12,922 bases of DNA. Source: Basidiobolus heterosporus B8920. Its lineage: Eukaryota; Basidiobolomycota; Basidiobolomycetes; Basidiobolales; Basidiobolaceae. The stretch's first letter is position 1, and every line of letters begins with the position of its first letter. This document shows, one piece after another, positions 1-7,153 of the stretch. The translations under genes were made by a program, and so were the position numbers. The DNA lies in contig JNET01030482.1 in assembly GCA_000697455.1 (NCBI GenBank), positions 1 through 12,922 of the forward strand. Direction: 5' to 3'. Under the pieces are notes generated by a model. It saw nothing but the letters and a program-made list of their open reading frames with translations. It had not been told where the DNA came from and ran no database searches.

Positions 1-85
1 CCAATGGTACTAGGTCTTGTACAACTCCAGCACTCTTGATGTCAGACATAATGATTCGTCTGCTCTGTACAGAATTATCCATCAT
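1..85 (-). CDS. Possible 5' end of an unidentified gene, cut by the left edge
   Basis: On the minus strand an open frame runs from ATG at 85-83 to the window edge with no stop. Further in-frame ATGs lie at 82-80 and 49-47, the last reading MSDIKSAGVVQDLVPL. The frame is open for about 50 codons in all, counting codons upstream of the first ATG. A telomere-like box (TAGGGTTA on the minus strand, 149-156) lies 63 bp upstream, as it does upstream of other genes here. The visible protein is too short to identify, and the open frame could be chance. I do not assign a function. Confidence 0.25.
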   Translation of the reverse strand, partial: MMDNSVQSRRIIMSDIKSAGVVQDLVPL

Positions 86-925
86 AATGATGGGTAATAG
101 CAAGGGGAAGCACAGTAGTGCTTGTAGTAGCCTATTATTATTTAATGATAACCCTATACCATATGACACTTATGTATCTCCCGCCTTGAACCAAAACATA
201 TCAGAGACGATTTGGTAGGCGTTAACGATCATTTCATTACATATGCTTAATCGACTGATGCAATTCCAGCTTTAAAATGCATAAACGACGTGACGACCAT
301 ATTCCAGGTATCGTTATCCCAACATAATTGAAATAAGAGTTATTATTAATTTACCAACGATCATGTTTTTTCACACATTTCACGGAAGATATAATGAGCA
401 TTGGTCAATCAAGTTCCCAAGAAAACTTTTTCCAGAGATGTATGTGGTATTTACTCAAGTACAAAGGTTTCAAAAAGCCTGTGGAATGAACGTAATAGAA
501 ATATAATGTAAAACTCGGTATTGAATCCGTCTCTAAAAGTAGCTAGTCACTGTTGGATCAAATCAACCCCATCATTACACCTCATGCGTTCAGCTGCAAT
601 ACAACATAACCTGTTCAAGTGATCGACATCGAGAATTCGTAGCAATAAAGGTGTGTCGTATTTGGGGAAATGGTTGATGCTTCATCTGTTTCCGCAGCAA
701 CTCCAACTTGGACTCCATCATATTGACGTCATATTTCTATTACCAACATGACTCTAGACGTAAAATTAAGCTTAGACGCAAAAGCCAATAATATTTATGA
801 GCTAGCTAATCAGAATTGACGTTTAAGAATCAGGCCTACAGTCTCAATTTATTCTTGGTTTAAACAACATTCAATAAATGAGAAGAAGCTTCATATCTAC
901 AACTTGATTGAGCAACTCGAGTTAT
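86..925. other. Intergenic stretch without a supported gene
   Basis: These 840 bases hold the 3' flank of eL33 copy A and perhaps the promoter of the left-edge gene. They are AT-rich with stops in all frames. Items seen: TAGGGTTA on the minus strand at 149-156, a perfect TGACGTCA palindrome at 724-731, a minus-strand AATAAA at 848-853 suited to eL33-A, and two overlapping short minus-strand frames at about 545-721 that I do not call as a gene. Confidence 0.6.
848..853 (-). terminator. Poly(A) signal AATAAA for eL33 copy A
   Basis: TTTATT on the plus strand reads AATAAA on the minus strand, 72 bp after the eL33-A stop codon. The distance fits a fungal 3' UTR, but a hexamer alone is weak evidence. 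Confidence 0.45.
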
Positions 926-1329
926 CTAAACACGGGAAGGATACATCATAACGCGGACAGAGGCTCCGAAAGAGTGAGGGGGCAAGTTGGATCTGAACTT
1001 GGCCTTGACAACCCCAGAGTTTCCGTGGGCACGAGTGACACGGCCCCAGATGACGCGGACCTTGGATCCGTTGACTTCACGCTTGGCACGGTAGACATAG
1101 GCGACTCTCTTGCCGAGGTAGAATTGAGTTTCCTCCTTGGTGGAGACGTTCTCAAGTTGGACCAAAGAGGTGTTGGGTCTTTGGTTACGCTTGGCGCGCT
1201 TGAATCCTAAGACGCGACCCTTGGAGTAAAGACTGGTGGAGAATTAGTTAGTTAATTAATAGATATTACCGATGGATGAAAGTACGCCTCGTTGGATGAG
1301 AGGAAATCTTACCGAACTGGTTGGGCCAT
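926..1329 (-). CDS. RPL33: 60S ribosomal protein eL33 (RPL35A/RPL33 family), copy A
   Basis: Complete gene of two exons: 1329-1313 and 1232-926, with an 80 bp intron (GTAAGA donor, CTAAC branch point, CCACCAG acceptor). The 107-residue product fits the family length of 107-110. It carries the family's signature stretches: [37 protein letters not shown] and the C-terminal MMYPSRV. Known role: a core protein of the large ribosomal subunit that contacts 25S/28S rRNA. The intron splits codon 6 just after MAQPV, the same place as in yeast RPL33. The ATG is preceded by a pyrimidine-rich stretch and by a 13-base element shared with copy B. Exon 2 is base-for-base identical to the visible exon 2 of copy B. 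The gene is divergent from BUD20. Identification is very secure. Confidence 0.97.
1014..1232 (-). repeat. Inverted repeat arm: eL33 exon 2, matching 12704-12922
   Basis: The reverse complement of 1014-1232 is identical to 12704-12922 over all 219 bases. The match starts exactly at the intron/exon border. Bases just upstream, in the intron 3' end, do not match (CTCCACCAG against CTACATCAG), and the repeat is cut by the right edge of the window. Confidence 0.97.
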
Positions 1330-1688
1330 TATGAATGTAAAGTTTCGTTCCAACTAGCGGGAGTTGAATTAGAAGAGGAAGAAAGATCCATGACATGACT
1401 GGCCTTAATTACATTACCCACAGACTATCTTCACTGGCCAATCCGTACGCAAGGAAATTGAGATTCACAAATGGTGCTAAGTGGATCAAATCTTTTTTTC
1501 TAAAAAAAAGAAAAAATTTCCGTTATTCCCTATCCACTCTCCCGTATCATTAGCTGAGATTAAGATTAGTGTCTAATTCAATTCAGTTGAAGAAAAGAAG
1601 AAAAGAATTCCCTGCTTTTTTTTATTTCTGTACTTTTATTTGTTTCCTAGCCGTTTCTTTCCTACACTTAACGTGTTCTTGAAGCAGG
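1330..1688. promoter_or_regulatory. Divergent promoter region between eL33 copy A and BUD20
   Basis: This 359 bp gap separates two outward-facing genes of the large ribosomal subunit. It contains poly(dA:dT) runs at about 1493-1516, followed by AAAAATTTCC, which resembles the RRPE motif of yeast ribosome biogenesis genes, and a T9 run at about 1616-1624 near BUD20. On the eL33 side are a pyrimidine-rich leader (minus strand, about 1358-1395) and TAGTTGGAACGAA (minus strand, 1344-1356). No unambiguous TATA box was seen. Function is inferred from gene orientation and composition. Confidence 0.6.
1344..1356 (-). promoter_or_regulatory. Leader element TAGTTGGAACGAA shared by both eL33 genes
   Basis: The element ends 14 bases before the eL33-A ATG. 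The same 13 bases end exactly 14 bases before the eL33-B ATG (12360-12372), while most surrounding bases differ. It may lie in the 5' UTR or at the transcription start. Its role is inferred only from conservation between the two copies. Confidence 0.55.
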
Positions 1689-2116
1689 ATGGGTAGACTT
1701 CGTCGTTCACGTACTCACAGAGGTATTCGTGATATTTCTAGAAAATATCGTACCCGTAGAAGAACCAAAGATCTCGATCAGATTCATGAGGATTTAAAAA
1801 CCGAAAACACAGAAAAGCTCATGGCAAGCCAGAAAGGGGATGCTGACCTTCCAGGTCTCGGCGAACATTACTGCATTCAATGTTCCCGTCATTTCATCTC
1901 CGGTAGCGCTCTGTCTGAACATTACCGCGGAAAGCTTCACAAGAAACGGTTTGTATACCTAAAATAAGCGTAACTCTTTTTGTACCCATCACTAATGCCA
2001 CGTTTAGTGTGAAGCTTTTAAAGGAAGAGCCATACACTCAGAAAGAAGCCGAAGCAGCTGCTGGTCTGACTACCGATAACGGAAAGCGTACCGAAAAGGA
2101 CATGAAGGATGCTTAA
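1689..2116 (+). CDS. BUD20: BUD20/ZNF593-like zinc-finger 60S biogenesis factor
   Basis: Two exons, 1689-1948 and 2008-2116, separated by a 59 bp intron, give 122 residues, close to the usual 115-170 of the family. The N-terminus MGRLRRSRTHRG is very basic and typical of Bud20/ZNF593. A C2H2 finger of the U1/JAZ type follows: C82-IQ-C85, then H98 and H104 in LSEHYRGKLHKKR. After the splice come VKLLKEEPYTQKEAEAAAG, matching the family's conserved tail. Known role: Bud20 is a shuttling factor that binds pre-60S particles and helps their nuclear export. The donor is the atypical GTTTGT; the acceptor GTTTAG and branch point ACTAAT are ordinary. Reading through the intron would give FVYLK and a stop, losing the conserved tail. 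The gene shares a promoter region with eL33 copy A, another large-subunit gene. Confidence 0.95.
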
Positions 2117-2262
2117 GTAGTTTTCATTGCAACTTCCCTACTCGAAATTCTGTATATACCGAGATATTGATAACACCTGAGGTGGTCGAGGTGCATGGTT
2201 GACGCACTTTTACGCACTTACATTTAGTATCAGTTCAGGAGATCGATTCACCTTTCATTTTT

Positions 2263-2268
2263 AATAAA
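2263..2268 (+). terminator. Poly(A) signal AATAAA for BUD20
   Basis: AATAAA lies 146 bp past the BUD20 stop, in the 257 bp gap between two convergent genes. It is followed by the oppositely directed signal at 2297-2302, so the two 3' UTRs probably overlap. Confidence 0.5.
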
Positions 2269-2296
2269 ATTCCATTAATGTTGAACTTGACTACGG

Positions 2297-2302
2297 TTTA
2301 TT
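2297..2302 (-). terminator. Poly(A) signal AATAAA for the TMEM70-like gene
   Basis: TTTATT on the plus strand reads AATAAA on the minus strand, 71 bp past the stop codon of the TMEM70-like gene. Confidence 0.5.
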
Positions 2303-2373
2303 GTTGATGCTAGGTGGAGGAATTGGTGAATTGGTGTACTAAGTGTTTCTAGTGGAAAGGATGGCATTGGTCA

Positions 2374-3093
2374 TTAAACGTTGAACAGTGACCACGAGCT
2401 CTTCTTGGGCTTGGGTGAGTTGGATTCGATTTTCTTCATGATCATGGAGAGTGTTGGATCTCCCTTGAATATTTCTCGCTCAATGAAGAAGTTCTTGCGA
2501 CCCGTTGGACCTACGTTCTTCCAGGAAATAAACCGAAATCTACGAGTATCATCTCTAAGATCTCCCAAACGTAGCTTAATCTCCTTTGGCTTTCCAAAGA
2601 AGTTCAAGGTTTCAATGGCCAATATTTGGTTGTCGTCGAAGCCATGCTTGCGCTTCTGCTTGCTAGGTGGGTTGCAAACGTGCAGCTTGGTAACATAGTT
2701 GCAAGTGAGGTATTGTAGAAGTATAGTGGGTGTGAGTGCAGAGATGCCAGCTATATGATACAGTTTTTGAATAATCGCTTTAGTCTATGGAATGGAAAAA
2801 GGATGGCGATCTGGTTTACCTCCAGTTGCGCCGAGCAGAGGCTCAGCTCCCACGTTTAGCAAAAAGGGGATGGAAACGAGGCCACAACCACTGAATATCA
2901 GACCGTAAAACTTGAAAGAGCGAATGGTGGTGGTGATAGGGCCCATATAAACCAAAGTTTTGTTTCGTTCAGTTTCGGGTAGTTTTTTGTCGCCCTTGTT
3001 GAATGAAGCCGTGGCATATCGTGCCAAATTAAAAGGTTTAATCCCCTGGACTGGAGCAAGAGAGCTATTTACTTGACGAAGGACACGAAACAT
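2374..3093 (-). CDS. TMEM70/TMEM186-family mitochondrial inner-membrane protein
   Basis: Two exons, 3093-2820 and 2750-2374, with a 69 bp intron (GTAAAC donor, ATATAG acceptor), give 216 residues. The first ATG is at 3093; the frame is open a little further upstream but only with TTG. Residues 1-30 (MFRVLRQ, later LARYATASF) are basic, hydroxylated and lack acidic residues, as in a mitochondrial presequence. LVYMGPITTTIRSFKFYGLIF leads into a first membrane segment, then a second (about GISALTPTILLQYLT). This hairpin precedes a soluble tail with IETLNFFGKPKEIKLRLGDL and FRFISWKN. That order fits the TMEM70/TMEM186/TMEM223 family, whose animal members help assemble ATP synthase and complex I. 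Which member it matches best cannot be settled by eye. It is divergent from ATG6. Confidence 0.83.
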
Positions 3094-3577
3094 AGTTTGA
3101 AGTGATTGTCTCTTTGGTTCTTCCAAGAAGAGAAGTGTTCGCTATAGATTTGAGAGACGATAAAACTTCAAATTTTTCTAAACCCCATCTTTGTTCAAGT
3201 GAGAATTAACTTGAATAATTGACTATTCGATGGATATTATCTTGGGTAGCTCGTATATATTTTGTCTGTTCATCACCACACAATTAAAATAGACTGGATC
3301 AGGATTCGGGCTAGGGGGAGGGTTAGGGTTAATTTGCTAAATGCAAGTGAAGTTTGGTGATGTGATCGGTTTATACAGGTGGTATTTCAATTGACGTATC
3401 TCAGAAGTGGTACTATATACTACCATTCTATATCAAAGGGTGGACTTTTTAGCCACCACACAAGACATAGCTAATCCCATACTGCGTATCTCTCTTGTCC
3501 ATTTATCTTAATCTCGACCATCTAAAAAAAATCACTGGCGTAATTGTAATCAGGCTAACCTTCCTGTATATAGGACA
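3094..3577. promoter_or_regulatory. Divergent promoter region between the TMEM70-like gene and ATG6
   Basis: This 484 bp gap lies between two outward-facing genes and has no coding frame I can support. The clearest element is a telomere-like run AGGGTTAGGGTTAA at 3319-3332, roughly midway between the two ATGs. Near ATG6 there is a pyrimidine-rich stretch (about 3488-3520), and GCTAAC followed by TATAG at about 3554-3573, which resembles an intron 3' end and could mark a 5' UTR intron. Confidence 0.55.
3319..3332 (+). promoter_or_regulatory. Telomere-like box, two TTAGGG-type units
   Basis: AGGGTTAGGGTTAA sits about 230-250 bp from both flanking ATGs. Such boxes are known targets of Tbf1/Teb1-type Myb-domain regulators in yeasts and are called telo boxes in plants. 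A regulatory role here is inferred. The core TAGGGTTA recurs at 149-156 and 5622-5629. Confidence 0.45.
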
Positions 3578-5455
3578 ATGACTAGCTTTAATTCAGTATG
3601 TTGTCAGCGCTGCAAACAATCTTTAAAAATTGACGATTCATTACTAGACAGTAACAACGCTTTTGACCACTTAATTGGTGACTGACATAACAATATCCGA
3701 ATTCTCAAATACTTTACTTATCTGCTATCTGGTTTAGATTCCTTCTCATCAACACATTTATTTGATGTGGAACAAAGCAACCAACTTGAGCAAGCGCACA
3801 GTGGTAATGAGAAAGAAACCCCTAGAAAACCCAAGGAATTGCCTATCTCTGCGGTACCCTTAGTCAAGCGGATTATTACCCCTAAGCGTTCTTCCTCGCC
3901 GAATTCATTAACTTTTCCAGGCGAACATACAAAAGAAAGTCTTTCCACCCCATCTGATTCTTATGTGATGCTATCTCACTCCATCGAACCAAGCACACAA
4001 AGCCCCAATGAAACTATTGGCAAGTTAGACGTAGACTCTAAGCGAGCTAGCCTGAGCCACCGAGTACGTGTGGTCAATCGACTGGCGGAGGTGATGTCGA
4101 GCAAAACAGATGTGGATCATCCTTTGTGCCAAGAATGCACGGAGATGCTGCTAGATTCTATGTCTGAAAAGCTTAATCAACTCTCCAAAGAATACGAGTG
4201 TTACAAGAAGTTTATTGAGAAAATTGATTCTGAAGCAGGTGAGGATTTCAACCAAGAGGCTTTGACTAAGGAGATCGAGGAGGTACATTTAGGATTGTTC
4301 GAAGTATGCTTGGCTTAATGCCTCATCTTCATAAATTTGTTCGTTTAGTTAAACACGAAGCAGAAGATGGCTGTCGGTTCTCTTGAGCACATGGACCTAC
4401 AACTTGCTGAGTTGAAAGAACAGCTCAAATCACTTGAGGAAGAGGCGAAGGAGATTGATGGGCTAGAAGAAAGGTGATCACACACATAGATTTGGTAGTT
4501 ACACAGCCCGTTAACTCTTCCCTCTTTAGCTATTGGCAGGACTACAACGAATTTCAGATTCAGCTTCAAGAATTCCAAAACGAAAGAGACAGCGTCAACC
4601 TGAAGTACGATCATGATGCACGCGAGCTTGAAAGACTGCAGAAGACCAATGTTTACAACGACACGTTTAACATTGGGCACGACGGTCATTTTGGTACTAT
4701 CAATGGATTCAGATTGGGTCGTCTACCAAACCAATCGGTAATGTCAAATAGGAATAGCCCTCTCATCAAAGGATGCAAACTTACCAAGCAAATCTATTTT
4801 CTAGGTTGATTGGAGCGAAATCAATGCCGCCTGGGGACAAACAGTGCTACTTCTTTATACAATCGCAAACAAGCTTCGGTTCAAATTCAAAACGTAGTAC
4901 ATTTACGGCATCGAACACGTTAGTAGTACAGAACTTACTCATTCATTTTCTCGTAGCTATCGATTGGTACCTCTTGGGTCCTTTTCAAGGATTGAGAAGA
5001 TTGATGGTGATCGTGCCAGCTATGAGTTGTAGGTGATGTGTTCGCTTTCTTTTATGGCCCTTGTAACTCAGCCTTACTTCCGTAGATACGGCTCAGGGGA
5101 CCTTCACATTGGAAGACTGCTACAAAACCGGCGATTTGACAATGCAATGGTAGCCTTTTTGAATTGTTTGCAACAGATCGGAGACTTTGCAGAGCAGCAA
5201 GACCCAAACCTGAAGCTACCGTACAGGTACGTTCGTTGTATATCGCACTAGCTATATGAACTTGATCAAATACTTATTTATTTATCAAGAATCAACAAGG
5301 ACAAGATTGGTGAGGCATCTATAAAACTACAATTCAACCAGGATGAAGTATGGACTCGCGCTTTGAAATACACTCTTACGAATGCCAAATGGATACTTGC
5401 CTTTGCCTGCTCAAGCCAGGATCGAGCTCGCCCTGGAGCCAATTCGCCAAGGTAG
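3578..5455 (+). CDS. ATG6: Beclin 1 / Atg6 (Vps30), PI3-kinase complex subunit in autophagy
   Basis: Eight exons: 3578-3677, 3738-4282, 4349-4473, 4530-4737, 4805-4893, 4957-5028, 5086-5226, 5290-5455. The introns are 56-67 bp, and the frame closes at 481 residues, typical of the family. Order: N-terminal CQRC zinc-type motif (C9, C12); Ser/Thr-rich linker with SYVMLS near 107-114, like the conserved SFVVL-type motif; HPLCQEC at about 161-167; a coiled coil to about 295; then the evolutionarily conserved/BARA domain beginning [19 protein letters not shown] and including [30 protein letters not shown] and [14 protein letters not shown]. Known role: scaffold of the Vps34-Vps15 lipid kinase complex that makes PI3P for autophagosome formation and vacuolar sorting. 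Odd point: the aromatic finger before FDNAM reads RLLQNRR instead of the animal RFFWDNK. Identification is certain. Confidence 0.97.
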
Positions 5456-5530
5456 TGGGTAGCGAGTAGCAAGATTACTGCTTTCTTGCCATAGCCTCCT
5501 TCATCCATGTTATATGTAAATAGCCTGATC

Positions 5531-5557
5531 TCAATCCCCTCAATCCCCTCAATCCCC
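5531..5557 (+). repeat. Three perfect tandem copies of TCAATCCCC
   Basis: Three exact 9-mers occupy 5531-5539, 5540-5548 and 5549-5557, with decayed copies just after (AATGCCC, TCGATCCC). They lie in the likely 3' UTR of ATG6, so change there is tolerated. It looks like a small minisatellite from replication slippage. Confidence 0.9.
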
Positions 5558-5575
5558 AATGCCCTCGATCCCTCT

Positions 5576-5581
5576 AATAAA
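5576..5581 (+). terminator. Poly(A) signal AATAAA for ATG6
   Basis: AATAAA lies 120 bp past the ATG6 stop codon and ahead of the GET2 promoter elements, which fits a normal 3' UTR end. Confidence 0.55.
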
Positions 5582-5620
5582 TCAATAATTATCATCAATT
5601 GTGGCATTGTATTGTATTAC

Positions 5621-5630
5621 TTAGGGTTAG
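5621..5630 (+). promoter_or_regulatory. Telomere-like box TTAGGGTTAG
   Basis: It lies about 180 bp upstream of the GET2 ATG and shares the 8-base core TAGGGTTA with two other intergenic sites in this window. A role as a regulator binding site is inferred from this recurrence. Confidence 0.4.
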
Positions 5631-5806
5631 TGGTCGATGTAACGAATTAGATTGTTTATTACTTGACTGATCTGGGAGTTTTATCAGATACGAATTTTAG
5701 TCCAGTCAGATTGTTGACACATATCTATTGGGGAGGTATTCTTCTAAATTCCTCTACGCTCTAACTTTAATCACTCTAGTAATATACAAGTGAGTATTTT
5801 CGTAAC

Positions 5807-6975
5807 ATGTCAACCGAATCTGACAGAGAAAGCCTTCGTCGTCGTCGTGAGGCCCGTCAGCGTAGAATATTAGCTAGTGGAGAAGACCGTCTCAACCGTA
5901 TTAAGGCTTCTTTCACCGAATCTTCCAAAGTTACACCTTCAACCGTACCTGATCCGGCAGTGAAAGTTGCTGATTCTCGTGAGTCTACTTCCACCCCGAT
6001 CATCAAAAAGACCTCTATCGCAGATGAAGGTAAACCTTTTTTTTATTTTAGTTTTGTTTGGTTTGTGTACCAATTTAGTTTGCTTTAGACCCTCTAGTAT
6101 TTACCACTCCGTCCACCGCCTCAAACAAAACCTCAGAGGCCGATGTGGTTAAATCAACACCAACCTCAACCTTATCTAGCGAAACCATGGGTACTCCATC
6201 TCACTCGCAATTTTTCACACCTTCCTTAGCCCCTCGAACTCTTCCCAATGGCGAGCCTAGTAGTGCTGAAGATCCATTATTGGCTTTGCGACAGGAATGG
6301 CAAACTCTATTGGCACAAAATCTATCTGGTAATAGTACACCCACTTCAGAATCTATGCCGTTTAACCCTGAAACGCTACTGTCTGGACATCCTCTGGCAT
6401 CATTACTGTCCCAGCAAACAACAACCACCCAAACCCAAAAACCCACCCCAAGTTGGTGGTTTGCATTGAGAATAACTGCCGTCGGTGTGTTGGTCATGTT
6501 CGTTTTTTATATGGAATGGCTGGGTGCGGGGATGAATGAGTCCATCATGTCGGATCGTTTTGGACATCTGAAAGACAGCTCTCCTGAAGACATCTACGGA
6601 GAAAGTCGATTGGGACATATGGTACGATTATTTTTGAAAATTCCTATCTATTTCAATAGCTGACTTTATTCTAGCCAGTGTTTTGGTACTTTTTGACGGC
6701 GGAAGTAGGGCTCCAAGCAATTCGTCTATTCTTAAATAAGGTATAACACATTCTATGCAAAGTGTTTGGTTGTTTATTCGTATTAAATTAAACACTCAAT
6801 CTAGGTCGAGCAGTCGGCATCTATCCCGGTCCCATTACAATTCCATGGAGGTTTGGCTCATCGAAGCATCAACTTTTTGTATCAATACAAAACCATATTC
6901 ACTTCAACCTATGATGATTTATGTTTGTTGATCTTTTTCATTGGCATGTACATCCTTTGCTGTTCTATTTTTTGA
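5807..6975 (+). CDS. GET2: GET2/CAML-like receptor subunit of the tail-anchored protein insertion pathway
   Basis: Four exons (5807-6029, 6089-6621, 6675-6740, 6805-6975) give 330 residues. The cytosolic N-terminus carries SLRRRREARQRRILASGE then DRLNRIKAS (about residues 9-35), the basic helix by which Get2/CAML captures the Get3 ATPase. A Ser/Thr/Pro-rich linker follows, with no folded domain seen. Three membrane segments close the protein: about 197-220 (WWFALRITAVGVLVMFVFYM), about 253-272 (VFWYFLTAEVGLQAIRLFL), and 310-330 at the extreme C-terminus. This 3-TM C-terminal layout is that of Get2. Known role: with Get1 it forms the ER receptor and insertase for tail-anchored proteins. Sequence similarity outside the RRRR-RLNRI region is low, as is usual in this family, so the call rests on motif plus topology. 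Confidence 0.88.
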
Positions 6976-7153
6976 TTTCTTCTTTTGAATCCTTCCACAG
7001 TCTTCTCCCTTCGTTGTTAGTATGAAATTCAATTTATTCTAATTCGTGTAAATCCATTTACGAAGAGACAAGTAAATAAGGGGCCTGCAGCTTAGAAGAT
7101 ATGGTGATTGACCAGAACAATAATAAATTCTTGTCCTCAACGGAAATTCTCGT
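6976..7153. terminator. Shared 3' region of GET2 and the ADF-H/PH gene
   Basis: This 178 bp lies between two convergent stop codons. AATAAA on the plus strand at 7122-7127 suits GET2. TTTATT at 7033-7038 (AATAAA on the minus strand) suits the opposing gene. Each signal lies beyond the other, so the two transcripts probably overlap at their 3' ends. Confidence 0.5.

Larger units (their letters stand above)
5456..5806. promoter_or_regulatory. ATG6 3' flank and GET2 promoter
   Basis: The 351 bp between two same-strand genes contains a 9-bp tandem repeat (5531-5557), a poly(A) signal (5576-5581) and a telomere-like box (5621-5630) about 180 bp ahead of the GET2 ATG. No coding frame is supported. 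Confidence 0.5.

Noticed and set aside
908-1210. Open frame of 100 codons on the plus strand
   Set aside because: It is the antisense of eL33 copy A exon 2, whose minus-strand product is an exact family match. The same shadow appears in copy B.
3094-3126. Upstream extension of the TMEM70-like frame
   Set aside because: The codon at 3126 is TTG, and the extension would put acidic residues ahead of a clean mitochondrial presequence. ATG at 3093 is preferred.
5531-5557. Short tandem repeats as a CRISPR-like array
   Set aside because: The units are 9 bp with no spacers, and the genome is eukaryotic.
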